The notes beneath the pieces were generated by a model that ran no database searches, was not told the origin of the DNA, and worked only from the letters and a program-made list of their open reading frames with translations. The translations under genes were made by a program, and so were the position numbers. Shown here one piece after another: positions 1-7,670 of a stretch of 64,000 nucleotides of DNA (positions within the stretch are counted from its first letter, which is position 1; every line of letters begins with the position of its first letter). The stretch is from Methylovorus sp. MM2 (GTDB taxonomy: Bacteria > Pseudomonadota > Gammaproteobacteria > Burkholderiales > Methylophilaceae). Where the stretch lies: positions 930,001 to 994,000 of the forward strand of contig NZ_LXUF01000001.1 of NCBI RefSeq assembly GCF_001648895.1, read 5' to 3'.

Positions 1-1581
1 TTCAATGTAGGTTTTTTGTTCGAGAGTCAAACCAAATCGATGTATTCGATCTTCAGACTGTAAGTACTGAGCAGCATTAAAGTTGCGATCTAGATAGATT
101 GCATGATGGCAAACAGTATGAAGACTAATTCCTTCAGAACACGCAGCAGGGTTGGCTACTAAAACATAAGTATGCTGATCGTCATGGAAACGTTTAATTT
201 TTGCTTCGCGAGTATCTTCTTCCTCTTCACTACCAGCTTCAACGCCACCATGAATATATTCAGCTTTTAGATCTGCAAGTCTAGCTGCAATTAATTCAAC
301 ATTTCCTACAAATGAGGACCAGATAACGGTTTTTTTGCCTTCATAAGCCAATTGCCGTGCCCGATTGCATACCCAATCGACTTTAGGGCTATCCTCTTCA
401 GAAAGTATTTCTGCAAGTATGCCTTGGTGGGCTAATGGTGTATTAGCCAATAGCATAGGGTTAGACACCAATTGAATTAGTCTTAGAACGCTTCGACTAA
501 ATCTTCTAACTGCATTACGATCTGCAGTTTTTAGATTCGCAGCCTCTAAAGCCGTCTCTGATTTTAATAAAGTATATAAATATTGTTGCGCCGGGGTGAG
601 GCTGACAGGAATAGAAACTCTATTTACCTTTGGTAAACCTAACTCTATCTTTGTTGTTCTAACAAACACTTTCTGGATTAAATCTTTAACAGTAGAGTCT
701 TCCGCTTTAATTTCAGGGTATAAGAAGTTAAATTGAGGCACTAAATCACTAATATTATTTGGTAGTGGTGTACCACTCATAATTAACTTATTTGATGGCA
801 AATGCGCTAAGCTTAAAATTGCTTTACCTATGACACCTGTTGCACCACGCTTCATGCGATGACTTTCGTCCAAGAAAACCATGCAAGGATGTTCATTCAG
901 AAAGCTACCCAATAACTCAATGACATTAGGAACTTGCTGGTAAGTAATGAGTAGAAGTTTTTTAGGGTGGGTCAGCAAGGCAGAAATGTTGTTAAAGCCA
1001 CCTATAAGCCTGCAGATATCATCTTTTAGGGCAGGTAGGCATTCTTTGAGTTGCTCCTCCCATGCTGCAAATGCATTTTTTGGGGCAATGACCAAAAGAT
1101 GTGTATTTTCATTACGCATTATCGCAAAATAGGCTAAAGCTTCTGTAGTTTTTCCTGCGCCAGGAACTGAGAAAGTTGCTGCTGCTTTATATTTGATTAG
1201 TTTGTGAATATTTCTAAGCTGTTTGTCAGTGATCGGACGAGCAAACTTAAGTGCTGTTAATTTTGGCCGGATTGCGTCAAGTGAGAAAATCTCTTCACCA
1301 TCTTGATTAAAGCTCTTAGATTTGGCTAAGGCTTCTTTAAGTAGTTTTGTGGCCTGATCGTCAACATTGAGCGTTAATCCATACTCTTTAGCATAGAAGC
1401 CTATGCTGCTTCTAACTGCTAAGAAGCTCCACCATGGAATGGCAAATTGACTTGGACCAATATCCTCAAACTCATCAGTTTGATCAAGGCAAGTTCTTCG
1501 GATGTGAATCCATCCAGCACCGTTTTCATCAGAAATTAGTCGAACTTGCCGAGTTTCAGCGACATACTCAACTAAAATCAT
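1..1581 (-). CDS. SNF2-family DEAD/DEAH helicase, C-terminus beyond window edge
   Basis: I translated this by hand from the complement; 527 codons are open to the left edge. Superfamily 2 motifs appear in order: Walker A PGAGKTT at residues 140-146, motif II DESH at 238-241, motif III SGTP, a C-terminal RecA-like lobe with a VIWSSF segment, and motif VI as QSEDRIHRFG, which is typical of SNF2 proteins. Such proteins translocate on double-stranded DNA. The start ATG (1579-1581) overlaps the TGA of the upstream ParB-like gene, indicating translational coupling. The N-terminal ~110 residues before the helicase core resemble nothing I recognise. Family call is firm; a role in phage defence is inferred from its neighbours. 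Confidence 0.88.
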   Translation of the reverse strand, partial: MILVEYVAETRQVRLISDENGAGWIHIRRTCLDQTDEFEDIGPSQFAIPWWSFLAVRSSIGFYAKEYGLTLNVDDQATKLLKEALAKSKSFNQDGEEIFSLDAIRPKLTALKFARPITDKQLRNIHKLIKYKAAATFSVPGAGKTTEALAYFAIMRNENTHLLVIAPKNAFAAWEEQLKECLPALKDDICRLIGGFNNISALLTHPKKLLLITYQQVPNVIELLGSFLNEHPCMVFLDESHRMKRGATGVIGKAILSLAHLPSNKLIMSGTPLPNNISDLVPQFNFLYPEIKAEDSTVKDLIQKVFVRTTKIELGLPKVNRVSIPVSLTPAQQYLYTLLKSETALEAANLKTADRNAVRRFSRSVLRLIQLVSNPMLLANTPLAHQGILAEILSEEDSPKVDWVCNRARQLAYEGKKTVIWSSFVGNVELIAARLADLKAEYIHGGVEAGSEEEEDTREAKIKRFHDDQHTYVLVANPAACSEGISLHTVCHHAIYLDRNFNAAQYLQSEDRIHRFGLTLEQKTYIE

Positions 1582-2834
1582 TTAAGCCAGGACCTGATCT
1601 TTTCTATGGATTTTTCAATTGAAGCTAGCTGATCCTCTATACCTTTCTGTTCTTGATGATCAGTCAAGGCGGCAGTAGAGTCGAGTAGGGCCGTATTAGC
1701 TTTTCTCACTTGAGATAAAACAAACGTTACCTTCTCAATTTCTTTTAATTTAAGTTTTTCTGCTGTGACAACATCGGTCACAATATCTCTGACTTGCTCA
1801 AATTTGTTTGGATCTGACAAAACCTCTAATACATCTCCGAGATTTGATTCATCAGCTGCGCCAAATAGATCTAAAGCTGCGCCATCTGTTTCGATTGGCT
1901 TGGGCGTTAGATCAAAATCATTTCTTACTCGAGTGACAAATTGATCAAAGTATTTAGCAGCAGAAGGGATAGCTTCGTAAAGCCTGCCACCTCCTGTACT
2001 ACCGTCAATTAAGCAATACGCTAATTTCTCAAAGCAAAGCTTTTCTGGTGCGATTTTAATCTTTGATCCAGCTTTGCGTAACTCCATAAATGCATACTTG
2101 GTTTGTTCTAATCGATGGTATTCGTCAGTCCAGCCTCTATCCGCTAAGTACGCATCAGCATAGTTCAATAAATCAATTAGATCTTCGACTTCTTCTGGCG
2201 ATACCTTATCAATTTTTGCAAGCTGTTCTTTTGTGTAGTTATGCTGCTGTCTTTTTTTTCGGTATTTAAGCGCGCGAGCGTACCAGGTATATTCCTCTTT
2301 AATATCTGGCGCAATTTGTAGTGCTGCTTCTAAAGCATCTATATCTTTTTCATCGGCAGGAGGCAATATGACGATGTTGATGAATTCAAAGCTCTTATAC
2401 TTAACCTGATCGGTATAGTACAACTCCCTCATTGTGCATAAGCGTCGATTACCGTTTATAACAAATCCGTCATGAGTAACGATTAAAGCTTCAGTTTGTT
2501 CATTTGCTTTGAAATAAGCTAACAGCTCTTTTTCATTCTTACCCAACATGGTTTTCAATAATTCATGTTGAATCTTTTGAGCCTCTTCAGATTCCCAGTC
2601 TTTTTCAAAAACGGATTTATCCACTAAAGGATGAGTAGCTAAGTACTCTGCTTGAGCAGCATAAGTTCTGCCATTGTCGAGTCGATATTTTGGAAGTTCT
2701 ATAGAGACAGTAAAAACTTTTAAATACTGGTTTTTGCCTTGGAATGCAGGGACAAGCTGAGTTCGCTCACTAGGAGAATGTGCGAGCTTATCTAAATGCT
2801 CTTTTCTTTTTGGATAAGTCCACCCCAGCTCCAT
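1578..2834 (-). CDS. ParB-fold (ParB/Srx-like) protein of a defence-type cluster
   Basis: 418 residues. Around residues 118-135 there is a GFVINGNRR segment matching the ParB 'GxRR' box of the ParB/sulfiredoxin fold, which binds nucleotide in ParB and acts as a nuclease in some relatives. The remainder is mostly helical and charged, and ends in a predicted coiled-coil tail. It lies 5 bases after the endonuclease gene and overlaps the helicase start by 4 bases, so the genes are co-translated. It is not next to the ParA gene (5.5 kb), so a role as that protein's partition partner is unlikely though not excluded. Precise function unknown. Confidence 0.7.
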   Translation of the reverse strand: MELGWTYPKRKEHLDKLAHSPSERTQLVPAFQGKNQYLKVFTVSIELPKYRLDNGRTYAAQAEYLATHPLVDKSVFEKDWESEEAQKIQHELLKTMLGKNEKELLAYFKANEQTEALIVTHDGFVINGNRRLCTMRELYYTDQVKYKSFEFINIVILPPADEKDIDALEAALQIAPDIKEEYTWYARALKYRKKRQQHNYTKEQLAKIDKVSPEEVEDLIDLLNYADAYLADRGWTDEYHRLEQTKYAFMELRKAGSKIKIAPEKLCFEKLAYCLIDGSTGGGRLYEAIPSAAKYFDQFVTRVRNDFDLTPKPIETDGAALDLFGAADESNLGDVLEVLSDPNKFEQVRDIVTDVVTAEKLKLKEIEKVTFVLSQVRKANTALLDSTAALTDHQEQKGIEDQLASIEKSIEKIRSWLK

Positions 2835-2839
2835 TTTTA

Positions 2840-3298
2840 TTACTCCCCTTGTAAACCAAACACCACCATCGGAATTGTTATTGTTTCTTTAAAGATTGTT
2901 AGCTCATCTATAAAACGCTCAAAATTGGCTATATTGTCGCCAAGCTTATTGGCCCAATTTTTGGTCGGTATGATGTAAATTGCCCCTGAAATTACTTTAT
3001 TCTTATATGCGGTTTCTAACTTAATTAGATCTGCATAATACCTGCTCACGTTTCCTGTTTGTAAACATAAGCCTATATCATTTAATACAGAAGTAATACT
3101 AATTCTTGATCGTTGATCGATTCTTACGGCATTTGACCAGCCTTGACTACCTAACTCTTTAAGAAGTTCGGCTCTAATATCTTTAGATTTAATTTTTTCG
3201 GGTAATACGTAAGCTTTGAGAGTGTCGCGAACGTTCTCAATTTTATTTGAATCTATACCTTCTTTATCCGGGTGAAATAAATACTCTTTGATTTGCAT
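2840..3298 (-). CDS. Small BglII/BamHI-type restriction endonuclease-like protein, catalytic Glu apparently replaced
   Basis: 152 residues. The pattern 'NDIGLCLQTGN ... YYADLIKLETAY ... GAIYIIPTK' resembles the core strand-helix-strand of BglII/BamHI-like PD-(D/E)XK enzymes, where the first strand normally carries E-x-Q. Here residue 78 is Cys (TGT at 3065-3067), followed by Leu and Gln80, so the metal-binding Glu looks absent. It is only 5 bases downstream of the methyltransferase stop, which is the usual arrangement for a restriction-modification pair. It may be a degraded or repurposed endonuclease. The family assignment is from pattern memory only. Confidence 0.55.
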   Translation of the reverse strand: MQIKEYLFHPDKEGIDSNKIENVRDTLKAYVLPEKIKSKDIRAELLKELGSQGWSNAVRIDQRSRISITSVLNDIGLCLQTGNVSRYYADLIKLETAYKNKVISGAIYIIPTKNWANKLGDNIANFERFIDELTIFKETITIPMVVFGLQGE

Positions 3299-3303
3299 TT
3301 CTC

Positions 3304-4239
3304 TTACTCCATTATTGGTTTTATTGAGAGCTTAGACTGCGTATGATCGTATATTGGTTTGTCATGCGGCCTTACTTTTGCTGTGCCATCAAATGCATCT
3401 TGGATTCTCTTGGCGGCAATCTTTACATATTCGCCATCTAGTTCACACCCTATAAATTTTCTTTTTAGCCTGGCAGCTGAAACACCTGTGCTACCAACTC
3501 CACTAAATGGATCAAAGACCGTATCGTTTTCATTTGTTAATGCCAATGTTAAGCGATCGATTAATGCCACTGGGAATTGGCAAGGATGCCCAGTTTTTTC
3601 AACATGATTAGCTTTAACATTCGGAATCTGCCAGATGTCTTCCCCATATTCAGTCCAGATATCTTCTGGATTCTTGCCCATCGGATTACTAGAGACTGTG
3701 CCTGCCTTTGGTCCCTTGTAATGACGTTTGGCTGGATATTTAGAAGGCACACGAACCTTATCTAAATTAAATGTGTAATCATCACCCTTTGTATACCACA
3801 TGACCATCTCATAGCGCCCGCTAAATCTCTTCTTAGAATGCAATCCATGGCCAAACTTCCATACGATCCTATTTCTGAGCTTTAGACCGAGTTTTCTGAA
3901 AATGGGATGGAGTTCAATATCTAAAGGAACGATATGCCCATTATCAACATAGTTCCCAACTTGCCAGCACAGGCTCCCACCTTCCACGATATGCGGAACA
4001 ATATTTTTAATAATGTCCTCCTGCCATGCTAAGTAATCGTCTAATGCTTGGCGTTTTTCATAGACCTTGCCAATATTGTAGGGAGGTGAAGTAACAACCA
4101 AATTAAAGAGAGGTGATTCTGGAGTGAGCGCGCCAAGGAATTTTTCTACGCCCCCTTGCCATATCGTACTTGAGCCAAAACCATTAATGGTTTTAATCTC
4201 TTTAACTGCTTTGGCAGTTTTGATAATTTGAGGGTTCAT
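3304..4239 (-). CDS. DNA methyltransferase, beta-class, probably N4-cytosine
   Basis: 311 residues. The catalytic motif IV TSPPYNIGK lies near residue 50, and the AdoMet motif I DPFSGVGSTG near residue 243, giving the IV-before-I order of beta-class enzymes. The TSPPY form is commonest in N4-cytosine methylases such as M.BamHI and M.BglII, which fits the neighbouring endonuclease type; N6-adenine activity cannot be excluded. It probably protects host DNA or marks self-DNA for the downstream endonuclease-like, ParB-fold and SNF2 proteins. It is first in a tight four-gene run, about 100 AT-rich bases after the preceding gene. Confidence 0.85.
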   Translation of the reverse strand: MNPQIIKTAKAVKEIKTINGFGSSTIWQGGVEKFLGALTPESPLFNLVVTSPPYNIGKVYEKRQALDDYLAWQEDIIKNIVPHIVEGGSLCWQVGNYVDNGHIVPLDIELHPIFRKLGLKLRNRIVWKFGHGLHSKKRFSGRYEMVMWYTKGDDYTFNLDKVRVPSKYPAKRHYKGPKAGTVSSNPMGKNPEDIWTEYGEDIWQIPNVKANHVEKTGHPCQFPVALIDRLTLALTNENDTVFDPFSGVGSTGVSAARLKRKFIGCELDGEYVKIAAKRIQDAFDGTAKVRPHDKPIYDHTQSKLSIKPIME

Positions 4240-4338
4240 TGTATTTTTGTAAAAAATGCGAATAACTTACGGTACCACTTTTAATCTAAAAGATCTATGG
4301 GGTAAATTATATCTTATTGATTAATATTATTATTTTAT

Positions 4339-5049
4339 CTATGCTACATCTAACTTTAATAGAGCTTTTTTCTCGCCAGACAAACCTTTTAGTAATGCTT
4401 GTTTGCCATCCTTAGAAAATAAATCCCATAGTTCTTGTCCTACGGTTGTGAGAAACAATTCATGGGTAATTTCTTCGCCAAGTCTAAAGGTTGTTGTTGC
4501 AATTTTTAAACCTGTTTCGTGATAACCAAAATCTGAAAAGGTCTGACCAAAAGGCCATAGTCCGGGTACTTGGCCATGAATTATTGCTGAAACATCACTA
4601 TACCAATCGTTTATAGCTTGATGTAGCCCAAGTTTATGCTGCAGAGATGCATAGTTTTTCGTATGTGTTTTATGATATTCAAGAACCTCATTTTTGCTAA
4701 TGTAATAATCCTTATTATTTGCTAAGGTAGTTAGTTCGCTTAAATGGGTTCTAAAATAAGTGTAATACAATGCAGATTCTAATATTGATCGCATTGAGCT
4801 TGCAGCCGCTTTATACAGCCCTAACGCAAGCAAAGCTGCAACACTATGGCCTGCAGCCTGCATTTCCCTTACAAAGCAAATAGCTGGATTAGTATGTTCG
4901 ACGTTTTCTAATTGCTTAGACCAAACTGCCATTCTTAAATTTGTGTTTGCAATTTCATTAATAGTGTCATCATTTTTTAAAAATAATTGGCAGTTATTAT
5001 TCCAATCAATTTTATTAATTGCTTCTGTAAGTTTAATAGCAGCGCTCAT
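4339..5049 (-). CDS. Helical protein of unknown function (DUF5677/HEPN-like appearance)
   Basis: 236 residues, almost entirely helical by inspection. The segment 'GLYKAAASSMRSILESALYY' and a later AIIHG motif recall DUF5677/AbiV-like helical bundles in which an Arg and a His cap the bundle, as in HEPN domains. This is only a visual resemblance. It follows the 167-residue gene by 4 bases, so it belongs to the ParA operon. HEPN proteins on mobile elements are often toxic RNases; no such activity can be claimed here. Confidence 0.5.
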   Translation of the reverse strand: MSAAIKLTEAINKIDWNNNCQLFLKNDDTINEIANTNLRMAVWSKQLENVEHTNPAICFVREMQAAGHSVAALLALGLYKAAASSMRSILESALYYTYFRTHLSELTTLANNKDYYISKNEVLEYHKTHTKNYASLQHKLGLHQAINDWYSDVSAIIHGQVPGLWPFGQTFSDFGYHETGLKIATTTFRLGEEITHELFLTTVGQELWDLFSKDGKQALLKGLSGEKKALLKLDVA

Positions 5050-5053
5050 AAGC

Positions 5054-5557
5054 CTATCTAATCTTAGAAATGCCAGCTAAGAATGCATCTGTTTTCTCTA
5101 TACCTAGTAATTTCTTTAGATTAGTTATATATACCTTGTCCGAATAAGTTAAGTATCCCTCAAGCATTTTCTTAACACCTTTACCACTGTAATTCTTAGC
5201 AATCATAGATTTTAGAGATGGGCTTGCACGTCCCAATAAAACTAATAAATTTGCCTCTGAAATACGTTTTTTTCTGACTTGGTTATATATTTCAAGAAAA
5301 TCAGTCTCAGAGAATCGTGGCTTTTTACTAACTTTTGATTGCAAAGAGACCGGATTTTTTTCCTTAAAATTTTCTTCACCTGAGTGTCTCAGAATTGGGA
5401 TAATTTTCCTTAACATTTCTGATAGAGCAAAGTTTATATCGGAATTCGGTGAAATCAGAGCTTTACTTAAATTAAGGATTTCTGTTTCGGACAAATCAGA
5501 ATTTAGAATTGCTGCAGTAATAACTCTGCTGATCTTTTGGTATGATTTTGGCAACAT
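5054..5557 (-). CDS. Hypothetical 167-residue protein between ParA and the helical protein
   Basis: I do not recognise a family. The N-terminal ~70 residues are helical, the middle is basic and likely disordered (about residues 70-95, rich in Lys and Ser), and the C-terminal part has 'SETDFLEIYNQVRKKRISEANLLVL' -like helical character with many Lys. The gene starts 2 bases after the ParA stop. Its position directly after ParA and its basic charge would suit a DNA-binding partner such as a centromere-binding protein, but that is inference from position only. Confidence 0.5.
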   Translation of the reverse strand: MLPKSYQKISRVITAAILNSDLSETEILNLSKALISPNSDINFALSEMLRKIIPILRHSGEENFKEKNPVSLQSKVSKKPRFSETDFLEIYNQVRKKRISEANLLVLLGRASPSLKSMIAKNYSGKGVKKMLEGYLTYSDKVYITNLKKLLGIEKTDAFLAGISKIR

Positions 5558-5559
5558 AT

Positions 5560-6447
5560 TTAATCCTTTATTCTTCCTAATAATTCTCGCGAAACTTTTA
5601 ATAAGTTTCCTAAAGCTTCAGTGCTATATGCTTTAGAGCTTGTCCAAACAAAGTTTTTTCCTTCCTCTGGCTCACTGAATGCTTTAAATTTTTTAAGTGT
5701 TTCCCCTAAACATAAATCACCATATTCTTTATGCTCTCGTATTTCTAGTTCTTGATCAGATTTTCCAGATCTTGCGGTATGGTTAAATAAAATATGGGCG
5801 GTAGGTGCATTTTTAATGAGTGTTTTTGACTTAATAAATTGCATCATTAAACCAATGCCACGTACCGCATATTTTTGCGGTATTACAGGGATCAAAACAT
5901 GATCAGAATTTCTGAGTGCAGTTTTTGTAAATAACGAGCCTGCTGGATGGCAATCTATAAAAATTACATCGTATGTTTTTTTACACTCTTCAATAAACTT
6001 TTCAAATCGCTCTTCAATGGGCTTTGTATTTACATTTGCTTGCCCTAAAGCAACGTACATTAAATCTAGTGTAGAGGGAATGATATCTAACACACTCCCG
6101 TTATGAAATTTACGAAAAGTAAAAACAATGTCACTTAATTTTGGAGGAGTGTGATTACCAGGTACCTGTAATTGGAATGGGTCTAAATCTACTTCATTAT
6201 CTTGCAGAATAGAAAGGGTGGTTTTCCTTTTTTTCTCTAAATCAAAATAAACTGCAGGCTTTATATAGGCCTGTGTGAGGTTAAATTGAGGGTCGTAATC
6301 AATTAATAGAACATTGGTTCCTTTTTTAGGATCCTGAAGGGGGCCATTTAATAAATTGTATGTTGCTATTGCCCCGCCAATATTCATGGTTACGGTGGTT
6401 TTTCCGACCCCACCTTTCATATTCATTACTGTTATTACCTTCCCCAT
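5560..6447 (-). CDS. ParA/Soj-family ATPase
   Basis: 295 residues. The deviant Walker A motif KGGVGKTT is at residues 12-19, with the Walker A' DYDP segment near residue 50 and an FIDCHPAG Walker B segment near residue 160. These are standard for ParA partition ATPases, which position plasmids, chromosomes or other cargo on the nucleoid. There is no N-terminal DNA-binding HTH, so it is the short ParA type. It heads a three-gene minus-strand run. A canonical ParB does not follow it. On an integrated element it may aid maintenance, or it may drive a different system with the two unknown proteins after it. Confidence 0.85.
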   Translation of the reverse strand: MGKVITVMNMKGGVGKTTVTMNIGGAIATYNLLNGPLQDPKKGTNVLLIDYDPQFNLTQAYIKPAVYFDLEKKRKTTLSILQDNEVDLDPFQLQVPGNHTPPKLSDIVFTFRKFHNGSVLDIIPSTLDLMYVALGQANVNTKPIEERFEKFIEECKKTYDVIFIDCHPAGSLFTKTALRNSDHVLIPVIPQKYAVRGIGLMMQFIKSKTLIKNAPTAHILFNHTARSGKSDQELEIREHKEYGDLCLGETLKKFKAFSEPEEGKNFVWTSSKAYSTEALGNLLKVSRELLGRIKD

Positions 6448-6503
6448 TACTTCCCCCTTATTGCAGTTCTCGATGGTTTTCTAGGAATATTTAACTCTTA
6501 CTT

Positions 6504-6743
6504 CTAGCCAGTTGTCTCCGGTTTCTTCTGAACCACTTCAATCTTATCTGTAAGTAGATAGGCTGCGTATTCAGGCCATTGCTCTGCGATTGATTTCAGA
6601 ACACCAGCTTTAGGCTCATGTCGCCCTTGTTCAACACCTATCAATGTGCCGATAGGAACACCAGTCCTAACGCTAAATTCCTCACGTTTTAGTCCTGTTG
6701 CTTCCCTAACTAGTTTTATTTTCTTGCCTGTGTCCATTGACAT
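6504..6743 (-). CDS. XRE-type phage repressor
   Basis: 79 residues from the ATG at 6741-6743. An upstream TTG at 6792-6794 would lie across the operator repeats and is less likely. Residues 1-50 form a Cro/C1-type helix-turn-helix (KKIKLVREATGLKREEFS followed by a second helix GTLIGVEQGR). It is transcribed away from the phage early genes and its promoter overlaps theirs, the arrangement of a lysogeny repressor. A minus-strand -10 (TATACA, complement of 6756-6761) would put the transcript start within a few bases of the ATG, so it may be leaderless. Confidence 0.75.
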   Translation of the reverse strand: MSMDTGKKIKLVREATGLKREEFSVRTGVPIGTLIGVEQGRHEPKAGVLKSIAEQWPEYAAYLLTDKIEVVQKKPETTG

Positions 6744-6812
6744 CAATATCAGTTTTGTATAATGTGATTTCACGTACGTGAATTCACGTATCAAATGACA
6801 CGTAATGAAATC
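6737..6812 (+). promoter_or_regulatory. Phage early promoter with palindromic operators
   Basis: On the plus strand there is a perfect -35 TTGACA (6737-6742) and a perfect -10 TATAAT (6758-6763) separated by 15 bases, shorter than the ideal 17. Directly downstream lie a CACGTACGTG palindrome (6771-6780) and further TCACGTA/ACACGTAA half-sites to about 6805, covering the likely start site. These are probable repressor operators for the divergent XRE gene. The -35 hexamer lies inside the repressor start region. Confidence 0.65.
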
Positions 6813-6831
6813 TAATGAGGCCTAACGCATT

Positions 6832-7038
6832 ATGGACACCCAAGTTGATGCAAGTCAATTGCCATCTGTACCTGTCATGTCACGAAAAAAATTCGCTGAC
6901 TTGGTAGGCGTCACAGAAGACACCGTGACCGGATGGATAAATCGTGGATATCTACCTGTTGTAGACATAGGTAAATACCGCCTCATCAACCTCGCACTTG
7001 TGAACAAGATAGCGCTAGAGCAGGAGTTCAAACTATGA
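6832..7038 (+). CDS. Small helix-turn-helix protein (excisionase/Cox-like)
   Basis: 68 residues. The segment SRKKFADLVGVTEDTVTGWI is a helix-turn-helix followed by a short wing (RGYLPVVDIGKYRLI), as in excisionase/MerR-like small DNA binders. It is the first gene after the early promoter. A GAGG ribosome-binding sequence lies 11 bases before the ATG. It overlaps the next gene by 4 bases (ATGA). In a filamentous phage it may be a control-of-repressor or copy-control protein. Confidence 0.7.
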   Translation: MDTQVDASQLPSVPVMSRKKFADLVGVTEDTVTGWINRGYLPVVDIGKYRLINLALVNKIALEQEFKL

Positions 7039-7250
7039 CTCCACGCTCAGCCCTCCAGATATTAGGTCTCGATTACAGCCCAGAACGCCGTAAATGGGAT
7101 TCATTGACCTCGGACGCAAGAAGACTCTGGCTAAAGATATCCGGCTATAGCGGATATTCTAGATTCTCGTATCTCAATTGGGATTCTCTGCCTGAATCGA
7201 TGGCAGACAAGCTTCGTGACACATTCCCATCGTTAAATGTGCAGGCATGA
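7035..7250 (+). CDS. Hypothetical small phage protein
   Basis: 71 residues, coupled by ATGA overlaps to both neighbours. The sequence is rich in Trp, Tyr and Arg with no motif I recognise. Its placement between the HTH gene and the replication gene suggests a role in early phage functions; nothing more can be said. Confidence 0.5.
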   Translation: MTPRSALQILGLDYSPERRKWDSLTSDARRLWLKISGYSGYSRFSYLNWDSLPESMADKLRDTFPSLNVQA

Positions 7251-7435
7251 ATATGAAGAAGAGAGTCCTTCCATTCAGACACTGTCCAGTTATCCAACGT
7301 CAGCACTTTATGGATTTCCTGAAGATGCCGGCAGGCCCTGTCTTGAAGTCACAGATAGATGGTTTTGAGTGGACCAGAGATATGGTGCTTAAGACCTATC
7401 TTCGTCAATTAGGCGGGATGTGTGCCGTATGGTGA
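7247..7435 (+). CDS. Hypothetical 62-residue protein, possibly a split 5' copy of the rep start
   Basis: The gene begins at an ATG overlapping the previous stop; a second ATG lies at 7253. Bases 7253-7276 closely match the start of rep at 7671-7697: the same ten-base prefix and eleven-base suffix, differing by a 3-base insertion and a few changes. The encoded starts MKKRVLPF and MKKKTILPF are alike. It may be a small real protein or a remnant left when the intervening antisense gene was inserted. Confidence 0.4.
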   Translation: MNMKKRVLPFRHCPVIQRQHFMDFLKMPAGPVLKSQIDGFEWTRDMVLKTYLRQLGGMCAVW

Positions 7436-7436
7436 C

Positions 7437-7628
7437 TTACATGAACATGGGCGGCTTTGGCACCATCTCGACCGTCCAACCATCTTTAGTGAATGCTTCG
7501 GCTGTTGCTTCAGCTTCTTCGACTGACTCAAAGAATCCAGCTTCATCCTTTGGTACAAGCAATACCCCACCTTGGCCATCACTCGCTAGATATAGATCAT
7601 CGATTCTCACTATGAAGTGGTCAGCCAT
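7437..7628 (-). CDS. Antisense small protein inside the phage early region
   Basis: 63 residues from ATG 7626-7628, with an AAAGGA ribosome-binding sequence 6 bases upstream. The product (MADHFIVRIDDLYLASDGQG..., with an acidic Glu/Ala-rich helix then a W-containing strand) looks like a real folded protein, unlike the opposite strand here. It runs against the phage genes. A longer form from TTG 7760 (107 residues) would add a CxxC-containing segment but lacks a good ribosome site. Function unknown; behaves like a moron gene. Confidence 0.55.
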   Translation of the reverse strand: MADHFIVRIDDLYLASDGQGGVLLVPKDEAGFFESVEEAEATAEAFTKDGWTVEMVPKPPMFM

Positions 7629-7670
7629 CGTCATTCCTTTTTTAAAAGATTCGATTCTAGGACATTTAGC

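Noticed and set aside
947-1132. Plus-strand reading of 61 residues inside the SNF2 helicase region
   Set aside because: It lies entirely within the helicase frame, whose motifs prove the opposite strand is coding.
7617-7670. Upstream start for rep
   Set aside because: The sequence before ATG 7671 overlaps the antisense gene start and has no ribosome site; the MKKK start is closer to the usual.
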